From positions 1 to 36,788 of the forward strand of contig DAOUPA010000005.1 of the NCBI GenBank assembly GCA_030626405.1: a stretch of 36,788 bases of DNA. Reading direction: 5' to 3'. The notes under the pieces were generated by a model. The model searched no databases, was not told the origin of the DNA, and was given only the letters and a program-made list of their open reading frames with translations. The translations under genes and the position numbers were made by a program. This stretch comes from Planctomicrobium sp. (GTDB taxonomy: Bacteria; Planctomycetota; Planctomycetia; Planctomycetales; Planctomycetaceae). Below are positions 1 to 8,822 of the stretch, piece by piece (position 1 is the stretch's first letter; each line of letters begins with the position of its first letter).

Positions 1-2
1 CC

Positions 3-914
3 GCATCGATTGGAGCGAACAGTCGGAACTTCGGGGCGACTTCAAGACCGCTCATGGGGACAGCGTATCTGTACAATAATTGTCGCATCGTCGAACGTGC
101 CGCGAGAATTCTCGGCAATACCGGGGATGAGAAATACTTCCGTGAACTGGCGGACCGAATTCATAAAGGTTTCAACAGCCGTTTCTTTGATGAAAAGACT
201 GGCTCGTACGAAAGTGCGACACAATGCTCAAGCGTGCTCCCGCTGGCGTTTGGTCTTGTTCCGAAAAAGCATCGACAACGCATCATTGACCATCTGACAC
301 ATGACATTATGGTCAACCACAAAGGACACACATCGGTCGGACTGATTGGAACACAGTGGCAAATGCAGGTGTTGACCGACATTGGTCATCCAGAAGTTGC
401 TTACAAAATCGCCACACGAACCGAGCAACCGAGTTGGGGGGATATGATCAACAAAGGTGCCACCACAATTTGGGAACGCTGGGACACCGATACTCAAGAT
501 GGTGGCATGAACGGCGAAAGCCAGAAGATTCTCTCAGGGAATTTCGAAGCCTGGTGCTATCAAACACTCGGTGGAATCAACTATGACCGCAACAATCCCG
601 GGTTCAAACATCTCATCCTGCGACCTCGACCGGTCGGCGATCTAACTTGGGTGCGAGCTTCACACGTTAGCGTTTACGGGAAAATTGTCAGCGACTGGAA
701 ACTGGCCGACGGAAACATCCACTGGCGAGTTGTTGTCCCTCCCAACACAACAGCAACGGCGTACATCCCGACAATGTCGCCGGATCGCATCCGCGAATCA
801 GGGAAACTCATTGGTCAAGTTGCTGATATTCAAGTCCTCGAAAAGCAGAAGGCAGCAACGCTGGTGAAACTTGGCTCCGGTCAATTCAACTTCACAGCTC
901 CCTTTAAAAAGTAG
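3..914 (+). CDS. alpha-L-rhamnosidase (GH78-like), C-terminal part, 5'-truncated by window edge
   Basis: Reading frame stays open to the left edge (ASIGANSRNFGATSRPLMGTAYLY...). (alpha/alpha)6-type sequence 'MGTAYLYNNCRIVERAARILGN...RFFDEKTGSY...TQCSSVLPLAFGLVP...GATTIWERWD' followed by a C-terminal beta-sandwich ('GFKHLILRPRPVGDLTWVRASHVSVYGKIVSDWK') typical of bacterial rhamnosidases. Confidence 0.85.
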   Translation, partial: ASIGANSRNFGATSRPLMGTAYLYNNCRIVERAARILGNTGDEKYFRELADRIHKGFNSRFFDEKTGSYESATQCSSVLPLAFGLVPKKHRQRIIDHLTHDIMVNHKGHTSVGLIGTQWQMQVLTDIGHPEVAYKIATRTEQPSWGDMINKGATTIWERWDTDTQDGGMNGESQKILSGNFEAWCYQTLGGINYDRNNPGFKHLILRPRPVGDLTWVRASHVSVYGKIVSDWKLADGNIHWRVVVPPNTTATAYIPTMSPDRIRESGKLIGQVADIQVLEKQKAATLVKLGSGQFNFTAPFKK

Positions 915-937
915 ATGCTCCCACGAAGGCCAAATCT

Positions 938-2659
938 GTGCAGAACAATACTGACGAAGCAACCGACTCCACATCGATCATCGACCGCGTTGACAAACTT
1001 TACGAGTTTGAACGCGAACCGGTTTCGGAGGACAAACTCGAAAGCGGGAAGCACTTTGCAGCCCTGTTCGCTGGCGAACATGTCGCCGGAACAGAGTTCG
1101 TCATCGGGGCGGCCTTCGTTGCCTGGGGGGCGAGTGCTGCGGATGTTTTAATCGGTCTGTTGATAGGGAACGCACTGGCGGTTTTGTCGTGGACGTTCAT
1201 CTGTGCTCCGATAGCCGTTCGAACGCGCCTCACACTTTACTGGTATTTGCGGAAGATCGCCGGGCCTGGCGTGACCGCCGTTTACAATGTTCTGAACGCA
1301 CTCCTGTTCTGCATCCTTTCCGGAACAATGATCACGGTCTCCGCATCGGCGATTCGAATTCCATTCGGCATCCCTCCGCAGACGAAATGGTATCCCGAAG
1401 ATGCTCGGTTCGTGTTGATCGTGTTGATCGTCGGAGCAGTCGTCGTTGGTGTTGCGATTTTAGGATTCAAACGTCTGGCCCAATTTTCCGAAGTCTGCGT
1501 CCCATGGCTCTTCGTGATGTTTGCAGCAGGTGCAATCGGCACTCTGCCCGTCCTGGCGAATGCTTCACCTGGCATGGGGAATATTGATGGAGTCGCCGAC
1601 CTCTGGAGGATTGCGACGGAACAAATCTGGCTACACAATCCGGAAAGCGGTCTCGGTGTCTGGCACATCATTGCCTTTGCCTGGATTTGTAACTTGGCGT
1701 TTCACGTTGGGCTTTCAGATATGGCTGTGCTGCGCTATGCGCCGCGTTCCTCGTACGGCCTGTTTTCTGCCTGCGGAATGTACCTGGGACATTATGTCGC
1801 CTGGGTCTGTGCTGGAGTCATGGGTGCAGCCGCCGCCTTGATTCTACAACGTCCACTTGGAGAACTTGACGCTGGAGAAGTCGCCTTTCAATCACTTGGC
1901 CTCTCCGGGATTCTGGCGGTCATCATCGCAGGTTGGGCGACATCAAACCCGACGCTCTATCGAGCCGGACTCGCATTGCAGGCAGTGACACCTGGCTGGC
2001 CTCGTTGGAAAGTCACCATGCTGGCGGGGATCGCGACGACGGTCGTCGCCTGTTTTCCATTCGTCTTCACAAAACTCCTTAGCTTCGTCGCCCTGTTTGG
2101 AATTCTACTTTCCCCTGTCGGAGCGATTGTCTTTGTCGAGCATTGGCTGTTTCCGCGTTTAGGATTGTGCCAGTTCTGGTTCAGCAAGACCGGCAAGTCG
2201 ATCAGTTGGCCGGCGCTGTCGACATGGATGATCTCAGTTACCATCGCACTCACTTTCTGGTTCTCCGAAGCGCTGCACGAATTCTTCATTGCAATTCCGC
2301 TTTGGTTTTTCTCTGGAGCGTTGTATACAGGATTAGCGTCCTTTGCCGGAGCGCGTTCAACGGAGTCAATTCATGTCGAAGAAGTAGCCCCCGTCGAAAG
2401 TTCTCTTCCAGTCAAATCCACGAAGCGTACAAAGCCGAACTGGCTACGAGCCATGGGCTACATCGCTCTACTGAGTCTGTTGCTGCAATTCATTTTACCG
2501 CTCTGGATCGCCTTTGGAGGGAATGGAAACTACGAAACCAGGTTGCCGAGTTATCACTATTGGCTCGGCGTCGCCAGTGTGATCCATCTGGTCACCATCG
2601 CCGCCTGGGTTCTTATCGGAGAGCGAAGCCAGGAACCGACACCAGGATTGGCAGACTGA
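938..2659 (+). CDS. NCS1-family / purine-cytosine permease-like membrane transporter
   Basis: 573 aa with many hydrophobic segments; N-terminal 'GEHVAGTEFVIGAAFVAWGASAADVLIGLLIGNALAVLSWTF' resembles permeases for cytosine/purines. GTG start 23 nt after the rhamnosidase stop. Confidence 0.75.
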   Translation: MQNNTDEATDSTSIIDRVDKLYEFEREPVSEDKLESGKHFAALFAGEHVAGTEFVIGAAFVAWGASAADVLIGLLIGNALAVLSWTFICAPIAVRTRLTLYWYLRKIAGPGVTAVYNVLNALLFCILSGTMITVSASAIRIPFGIPPQTKWYPEDARFVLIVLIVGAVVVGVAILGFKRLAQFSEVCVPWLFVMFAAGAIGTLPVLANASPGMGNIDGVADLWRIATEQIWLHNPESGLGVWHIIAFAWICNLAFHVGLSDMAVLRYAPRSSYGLFSACGMYLGHYVAWVCAGVMGAAAALILQRPLGELDAGEVAFQSLGLSGILAVIIAGWATSNPTLYRAGLALQAVTPGWPRWKVTMLAGIATTVVACFPFVFTKLLSFVALFGILLSPVGAIVFVEHWLFPRLGLCQFWFSKTGKSISWPALSTWMISVTIALTFWFSEALHEFFIAIPLWFFSGALYTGLASFAGARSTESIHVEEVAPVESSLPVKSTKRTKPNWLRAMGYIALLSLLLQFILPLWIAFGGNGNYETRLPSYHYWLGVASVIHLVTIAAWVLIGERSQEPTPGLAD

Positions 2660-2730
2660 TTGAACGCTCAGCAGCAGTTCCTTCTTTAAAAACTCCTCGT
2701 TAGTGTTTGCAGTGAATGAGATGTTACCAC

Positions 2731-2760
2731 CGCCTGCCATCGATCACATTGTGGCAGGCG
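2731..2760. terminator. Perfect 9-bp inverted repeat (CGCCTGCCA-12 nt-TGGCAGGCG), candidate hairpin between convergent genes
   Basis: Seen directly: CGCCTGCCA 2731-2739 and TGGCAGGCG 2752-2760, ~70 bp after the permease stop. No clear T-tract on either strand, so an intrinsic terminator is not certain. Confidence 0.4.
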
Positions 2761-2942
2761 AACGACGCCAAGGGACTTGCTACTGCTCTGTTCCCTTTTC
2801 GAATCGCCATGAAAAAGCTCGATGTGCCTGCACTGGATGCGTTGAAAACTCAGTTCCGAAACATCCCTGAACTTCGTTCCTGAAATGATACATTTACTCA
2901 CTCACCGAAAGTTAGACTGTATCCCGTGCAGCGACGAGCAAT

Positions 2943-3845
2943 TCACTTTTGCTTGAGATGTTTGTCGAAGAATTCGAATCGTGCGTTCTCAATCCCTGCC
3001 TTGACTTCCTTCGACGCTCCACGAAATCCGTGATCCGCGCCTTCGATGGTCATTAACGTCGCCTCAACAGCAGAGGCCTTCAGTCGATCAATCAGCCAAA
3101 CCGCTTGTTCATGGGCGACGTAACTGTCTTCGGTCCCGTGAATACACAACGTCGGTGCCGCATTCGGAGTCACCCAGTACAGCGGGCTGGATTCAATATG
3201 CCGACGTCGCTGTTGCTGCAAGTTCCCTCCCAGAAATAACGGTAAAACCTCGGCAGCGTCGACGCTGGCATCGTACGACTTTGTGAAATCACTCGGTCCG
3301 AAGTAGTTGACGACGCAGTCCACGTTGCTGGAAAATTCCGCGTGACCACCATCGCCCTCGAACTTCTTGACATCGCTGGTCACACCCAAAAACTGAGCCA
3401 GGTGACCACCTGCCGAACCACCGGTTGTTCCAATTCGATTTGGATCGATGTTGTATTTCTCCGCGTTGGCTCGCACCCAACGCACGGCAGCTTTGACATC
3501 ATAAACCGCTGCCGGAAACTGATATTTCGGGGCCAGGCGGTAAGTCACCGTCACCGCAACGTATCCACGTTCAGCCAATTCTAAACAGAGTCCATTGAAA
3601 CCTTCCCGAGTCCCTGCACGAAATCCGCCACCGTGAATACAGACGATTGCTGGGAATGGACCGTCTCCGGCCTTTGGTCTCGCCATGTTCAATTGCAGAT
3701 GCTGGTCGTCTGAGTTTGAGTATTCGATGTCCTTTTCGAAGACGACGCCATTGGGTATTGGTCGTTGGGCTGAGACCGGTTGAACGTGAATTATCGCCAC
3801 TGACATCGCAAGTGTGATGGCCATCGTGGTTTGTGTGCACCGCAT
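2943..3845 (-). CDS. secreted alpha/beta hydrolase (carboxylesterase / acetyl-xylan-esterase-like)
   Basis: 300 aa; signal peptide; HGGGF oxyanion motif, nucleophile GGSAGG, C-terminal 'GADHGF' His. Shine-Dalgarno-like AAAGGAAA upstream of the ATG on the minus strand. Confidence 0.88.
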   Translation of the reverse strand: MRCTQTTMAITLAMSVAIIHVQPVSAQRPIPNGVVFEKDIEYSNSDDQHLQLNMARPKAGDGPFPAIVCIHGGGFRAGTREGFNGLCLELAERGYVAVTVTYRLAPKYQFPAAVYDVKAAVRWVRANAEKYNIDPNRIGTTGGSAGGHLAQFLGVTSDVKKFEGDGGHAEFSSNVDCVVNYFGPSDFTKSYDASVDAAEVLPLFLGGNLQQQRRRHIESSPLYWVTPNAAPTLCIHGTEDSYVAHEQAVWLIDRLKASAVEATLMTIEGADHGFRGASKEVKAGIENARFEFFDKHLKQK

Positions 3846-4181
3846 CTTTTCGTTTCCTTTTTATTGTATTCGTGATCTGACTGGCGACGACTCAGTGTTC
3901 CAACCATTGGTTTTTCAAGAGGAGCCTGTTCTCCCGAGACGTTCAAACACACTTTTTGCAAGTGAAGTTCCGCCCGACATCAAAGTAGAACGCGAAGGTG
4001 AAGATTCAGTTCATCAATCAATTAGACCGGTGAACATGAACTCACCTTTCGAGCAACAGTCCTGTAATGCAGCAAACGACTGGTGGTTTCAGAAACGAGC
4101 GTGCACGTAGAGTAAGGTCGTTAATGAGATGGAGTGCTACCAGTAAGGTCAATATGTCAAACCGGATGTCTCAGCAGTTGA

Positions 4182-6326
4182 TTACTTCGGCATCGGTAGG
4201 ATGATCAGGGCATTCTCAGCGAACGATGCTTCGCCTGCCTTTCCGTTGATGCGATATTGGACTTTCAACTGCTTCACAACACCCGGCGATGGATCGCCAC
4301 CGAAGCTGGTGTTATAACTGGTTGATGCCAACGTGATCAGCGGTAAGTCACCGGCCTGTTTTTTGAGGACAGCGGTGACGTCTTTCTGAGTTTCTCCGGC
4401 ACCGTACTCTGCCTTGACAATTTCAAGTTTCACCTTTCCGAGACCACTTTTCGACAAGAGTTTGCTGACGTCGGCTCCTTTGCCACCAACCTTTTGAGCA
4501 ATGACCAGCGCGGCCTGAGTTGCTTCGTCCTTCACAGCTGCAATCTGCATTGACTTTAAGGCGAGATGAAGCCCCGCGACACTTGGATGTAGCTTCAGAA
4601 CATCCAGAACAAGTTTTTGTTCAGCGGATCGGCGAGTCGAGTCCAAAGCGTTCTGGCACATTTCGACTCTCTGTTTTTCCGGCATCGCGAACTTCCGTGC
4701 GAGACCTATATAACCTCGCAAAGCACGGATTCGATATTTTTCTACTGGAGCAGTCTTTGCCAGATCCAGCAGGACAGGAGCGGCGTCGACACCATTCCAC
4801 TTGCCGAGCAGTCGGCTGCCAGCATCCTGAAGTTCAGGATCGCTGCTTTTCGCCGCTGTGGCAAGCGTTTGTAGTGACTTGGCACCACCCACGGCACCGA
4901 GAATCTCCATTAACGTCGTTTTCGCAGCAGCGGGTGAGTGATCCAATGCAATCGCGAGTTCGGTCGCACACGCCTCGCGGTCAGGCATGCGGATACTGGC
5001 AGCCATGAGTGCCCGCTGAGCAACCTGCGCGTCTTCAGGGAATTTCGGAGAGACAACCTGCGAGACCAACAAAGATAATTTCGCGAGAGGCACGGTCTCA
5101 CCCAACGCAACCAATGCGGCACTGCGAACAGCTGGATCGGAGTGGCCCAATGACTTCACCACAACGGGGACTGCATCGATTCTTCTTTGGCCGATCAACT
5201 GCAGAAGCAATATGTAATTTTCCTCTTCTGATTTAGGCAGCATCGCGACGATTTGTGAGTTAAAGTTTTTGCCTGGAAGTTCAGCCAGCGTTTCTTTGGC
5301 TGATTGCGATACATCTGCATCGGATTCTGCGGCGATTTTCAAGAGAGCTGAAAGGCACGAATCGTTGCCGACTCGACTGAGTGCATCAATGGCGGACAGG
5401 CGTACTTGTTTGTCTCCTTGTCCAGCTGCTTTTAATACCGCAGCCAGCACAACGGTTTCAGATCGGTCTGCCATTGCCTGAATGATCAATGCGGCGTGTT
5501 TGGGTGTTGATCGAGTCAATTCGGTCGCCAGTGCTTTATCCACTTCAGAACCAGGAAACTCGCGCGCCGTACCTAATGCGAGTTGAAACAGTTTCTTGTC
5601 TGGCGATTGAAAAATCTCCAGCAACAATGGAAGACCGTTCTGGCCGCGAGCGAGAATCGCTCCGCGAGTCGCTTCGATGATTCTCTGCATCGGAACGTCG
5701 GCAGTGCGAATTTCGTCATAGATCTCCGTGGCTGCTGCTGAGTTCCCGTCGGAGTAGAGTCGCTCGGCACACAATACATAACCCTCGGCAACTGCTGAAA
5801 TAACGTTGGCGGGAACAGTCGTCAGTGCTCCTCGAAGTGATTTTGTTGCGGCTTCATTTCCGATTCGTCCCAGAGCAACGGCGGCGGCGGACGCGACTTC
5901 AGCGTCAGGATCCTTCAATTGATTGGTTAACAAATCAATGGCGCCTGCGTCTCGTCGAACTCCAATCGAATTGATCGTGCCAACCAGAAGTTGACCTTCA
6001 AGAGAGTTCGCCGCTGACTGTAATGCTTCGCTGGCAGCTTGACCGGGAATGACTTCAAGTGCAATCCTCGCCCATGATGACAACTGAGGGTTCGGCAGCA
6101 ACTTCGCCAGTGCCGGAACGGCGGCATCTGAGCCGTAGATCGCCAGATTTTTGCACGCGATGGCTTTCTCAGCTTCGGGGGCGTCCGAGCCAAGAACTGC
6201 GAGCAGTTCCTTTTCTTTTTCAGGTGATGTCGCAGGACCATCGAAGGCTTGGACCGGAGTTGAGGCCACGGCGATCAATGCGGTGAGAAGAACGGCAGAA
6301 CGAGTGAGAGATCGAATTGTCTTCAT
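4182..6326 (-). CDS. HEAT-repeat domain-containing secreted protein with C-terminal beta-sandwich-like module
   Basis: 714 aa; signal peptide; many helical repeats ('DPDAEVASAAAVALGRIGNEAA', 'HSDPAVRSAALVALGETVP'); C-terminal 'KAEYGAGETQKDVTAVLKKQ...GDPSPGVVKQLKVQYRINGKAGEASFAE'. Confidence 0.85.
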   Translation of the reverse strand: MKTIRSLTRSAVLLTALIAVASTPVQAFDGPATSPEKEKELLAVLGSDAPEAEKAIACKNLAIYGSDAAVPALAKLLPNPQLSSWARIALEVIPGQAASEALQSAANSLEGQLLVGTINSIGVRRDAGAIDLLTNQLKDPDAEVASAAAVALGRIGNEAATKSLRGALTTVPANVISAVAEGYVLCAERLYSDGNSAAATEIYDEIRTADVPMQRIIEATRGAILARGQNGLPLLLEIFQSPDKKLFQLALGTAREFPGSEVDKALATELTRSTPKHAALIIQAMADRSETVVLAAVLKAAGQGDKQVRLSAIDALSRVGNDSCLSALLKIAAESDADVSQSAKETLAELPGKNFNSQIVAMLPKSEEENYILLLQLIGQRRIDAVPVVVKSLGHSDPAVRSAALVALGETVPLAKLSLLVSQVVSPKFPEDAQVAQRALMAASIRMPDREACATELAIALDHSPAAAKTTLMEILGAVGGAKSLQTLATAAKSSDPELQDAGSRLLGKWNGVDAAPVLLDLAKTAPVEKYRIRALRGYIGLARKFAMPEKQRVEMCQNALDSTRRSAEQKLVLDVLKLHPSVAGLHLALKSMQIAAVKDEATQAALVIAQKVGGKGADVSKLLSKSGLGKVKLEIVKAEYGAGETQKDVTAVLKKQAGDLPLITLASTSYNTSFGGDPSPGVVKQLKVQYRINGKAGEASFAENALIILPMPK

Positions 6327-6407
6327 GGGATGAGTCCGAAATTTGTAGGAGAGCTAAGAAAGTTCCATCACTGAGCGTTCAGGATGTCGGTACTGCAATT
6401 CGCAGTG

Positions 6408-7694
6408 TTACAGCCTCCACGGTTCTCGAAGTGCCTCTGATCGTAAACGGTTGGCCTGTTCGTCGTTGATGAACGTATGCGTCACGTTGTCGTATTTGAC
6501 CTGTCTGTCTAGGTGAAGAGCGATGTTCGCTGCATGGCAGGCGATGTGAGCGTTGCACGCCGCGTCAGCATTTCCCTTTGGCTTGCGGCGAGTTTTGACA
6601 CAGTCCAGGAAATCGCGAACGTGAAACGTTGCCGGGTAGCCGCCGATTTCAGCGACTTCTCTGCCAGCGAGCAATTCTGGAGAACTCAAGACCATTTTGC
6701 CGCTATCTCCCGCTTCGACCCAGCCTGTCTCGCCTTCAAACCGAACCGGGCATGAGCCAAGAGGAATCCATCCTTTTTCACGGAAGATCAATTCCGTTCC
6801 ATTCTCGTAGCGAGCGACCAACTCTCCGTCTTTCGGTGCGTTGTACTCAACCGGAGGAAGGCAATCATCGACGGCCCATTGGCACAGGTCAACACAGTGT
6901 GATCCCCATTCCAGAACACCACCGCCGACCAGTCCGCCTCCTTTTTCGAAATTGAAACCATCGAGCAGTTTTTTGTTGAACGGACGCCACGCAGCAGGGC
7001 CAAGGTACATGTTCCAATCGACGACTTCTGGATCAGGTTCGGTTTCCGGAATGAGCCAACCACTCATCATGGCCTGCATTCCCGCTGGATGAGCGTAGAC
7101 TCTCTTGAGTTTGCCAAGCTTTCCGGTTCGAGCTAGCTCGCAGGCAAACGCAAAGTGCGGGAGGTTTCGTCGTTGAGTCCCGGCTTGAAACACGCGTCCA
7201 GTCCGACGCATCGTATCCGCCAGGATTAGGCTCTGACTGATATTCTTCGTGACAGGCTTTTCACAGTACATGTCCTTACCGGCTTTGGCAGCAGTCATCG
7301 CGGCGGTGGCATGCCAGTTCGGCCCGGTGGCGATCAGCACTGCATCGATATCACTGCGGTCCAACACATCACGAAAGTCGCGATAAGTGACGCAGTTTTC
7401 ATTGCCGTGGTGCTTGTCAATGATCTGCTTTACTTCGCCACGGCGTTTTTCCTTCACGTCGGCGACAGCCACGAACTGAACATCATTTTGTTGCAGGAAG
7501 CAGCCAAGGTCGTAACCTCCTCTGCGTCCGATTCCGATGCCTCCGACGACAACTCTTTCACTCGGAGCGACGGCCCCGTCTTTGCCGAGAGCCGAGCTTG
7601 GGATAATCGTAGGCGCCACCACTGCGGCACCAACCGCGGAAGCTGCGGTCTTCAAAAAACGACGCCGAGGAACTTGTGTTGGCTTGTTCGACAT
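6408..7694 (-). CDS. Gfo/Idh/MocA-family oxidoreductase, Tat-exported
   Basis: Twin-arginine signal 'PRRRFLKTAASAVGAAVVAP'; Rossmann 'VGGIGIGRRGG'; 'MYCEKPVTKN' catalytic-Lys motif. The ORF track extends to 7733, but the internal ATG at 7694 (MSNKPTQ...) has AGGAG about 7 nt upstream and is the better start. Confidence 0.92.
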   Translation of the reverse strand: MSNKPTQVPRRRFLKTAASAVGAAVVAPTIIPSSALGKDGAVAPSERVVVGGIGIGRRGGYDLGCFLQQNDVQFVAVADVKEKRRGEVKQIIDKHHGNENCVTYRDFRDVLDRSDIDAVLIATGPNWHATAAMTAAKAGKDMYCEKPVTKNISQSLILADTMRRTGRVFQAGTQRRNLPHFAFACELARTGKLGKLKRVYAHPAGMQAMMSGWLIPETEPDPEVVDWNMYLGPAAWRPFNKKLLDGFNFEKGGGLVGGGVLEWGSHCVDLCQWAVDDCLPPVEYNAPKDGELVARYENGTELIFREKGWIPLGSCPVRFEGETGWVEAGDSGKMVLSSPELLAGREVAEIGGYPATFHVRDFLDCVKTRRKPKGNADAACNAHIACHAANIALHLDRQVKYDNVTHTFINDEQANRLRSEALREPWRL

Positions 7695-7910
7695 AATTGG
7701 TCTCCTGGTCGTGGTGATCGCCGGGGCACACATGAAAGATGCCCCTTACAATCAAAGCGTACCCTCGCAGGATTCGCCTTGCCACTCACCGACCGTCATT
7801 GATCAGTAATCGGCGTCGTTTTCTAATCATAGGCTTTCAGCAAATCATCTCTGACCTTCAAATTCCACTTCATTCCTGTGCTTGACTGAGAGGTTTGGAA
7901 AGAGTTCGAG

Positions 7911-7927
7911 ATGTCAGGTGTTGACAT
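7911..7927. promoter_or_regulatory. Candidate operator dyad ATGTCA-GGTGT-TGACAT upstream of GntR gene
   Basis: Perfect 6-bp inverted repeat in the divergent intergenic region between the oxidoreductase (-) and GntR (+) genes. Confidence 0.4.
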
Positions 7928-7936
7928 TCGACTGAG

Positions 7937-7951
7937 AGCGCGATCTGCGCT
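7937..7951. promoter_or_regulatory. Candidate operator dyad AGCGC-GATCT-GCGCT upstream of GntR gene
   Basis: Perfect 5-bp inverted repeat; centre is 25 bp from that of the 7911-7927 dyad. Confidence 0.3.
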
Positions 7952-8084
7952 GCGTTTCAGTTATTGATCATCTCGTTTCAATTAAACAACTTGGTCGTGG
8001 TCACTCGTGGATTTCAAGAAGTTTTCTCATGCAGAATTGGAACAGAGAGTTGACGGTCGACCGTCGACGAATTACGTTAAGTCG

Positions 8085-8792
8085 ATGAAAGCAAATATTT
8101 CTTCAACAGAAAACACAAAATTTTCCCTTCGAAAAGTCCAAAAGCAACTGGTCACTGACGATGTCGAGGGCCAGCTGCGTGAGGCGATTTTATCCGGAGC
8201 TTTGGTCCCAGGTGACTCTTTGGCTGAAGCGCATGTGGCGGCACAGCTTGGTGTGAGTCGGGCATCCGTACGGCAGGCAAAGTTTCGATTGGCGAGCGAT
8301 GGACTCTTGGAGTTCAATGATCGTGGGACAGCCATCATTCGCAAGTTGACCGTGGCAGATGCGCGTGAGATTATCGAGTTTCGGCGAGTGCTCGAAGTCG
8401 CCGCCACAACGTTGGCTTGCTCACGCCTGACCGATGAAGCAGTCGCCGCGATGGAAGTGAACATCCGCCGTACAGAGCAGGAACGTGATCTACTAAAGTT
8501 GACACATCTTGACATTGCTTTTCACGAAGAAATCATTCGCGCAGCCTGCAATTCACGGTTAATGTCCGCCTGGCAGACTCTGCGTCCACAACTCGAATTG
8601 TGGCTCGCTGGCATGCATCGCAAGCATAGCGCAGTGACAGCTCAAACATCTGTGGAGACAACCAAAAACCACCGGGATCTGCTGGCCGCAATGAAGTCCG
8701 GGGATTCCCTCAAGGCAGAACAACTCATGCTCCAGCATGTGACCGGATTTCAAGAATACTTTTTGATGGACGCCGAGGGTGAGAACGAGTAG
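8085..8792 (+). CDS. GntR-family transcriptional regulator with FCD ligand/metal-binding domain
   Basis: wHTH 'LREAILSGALVPGDSLAEAHVAAQLGVSRASVRQAKFRLASDGLLEF' and FCD domain with D/H/H/H set ('LDIAFH', 'NHRDLL', 'LQHV'). The ORF track begins at a GTG (8007); ATG 8085 is an alternative start. Confidence 0.9.
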   Translation: MKANISSTENTKFSLRKVQKQLVTDDVEGQLREAILSGALVPGDSLAEAHVAAQLGVSRASVRQAKFRLASDGLLEFNDRGTAIIRKLTVADAREIIEFRRVLEVAATTLACSRLTDEAVAAMEVNIRRTEQERDLLKLTHLDIAFHEEIIRAACNSRLMSAWQTLRPQLELWLAGMHRKHSAVTAQTSVETTKNHRDLLAAMKSGDSLKAEQLMLQHVTGFQEYFLMDAEGENE

Positions 8793-8822
8793 AGAAAAAA
8801 AGAGACCGGAGACGAAAACATC

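Noticed and set aside
3814-4110. 98-aa plus-strand ORF in the gap between hydrolase and HEAT genes
   Set aside because: Starts inside the antisense hydrolase gene; composition shows no domain; probably chance.
4520-5008. 162-aa ORF antisense to the HEAT-repeat gene
   Set aside because: Arg/Ser/Pro/His-rich shadow translation of a well-supported minus-strand gene.
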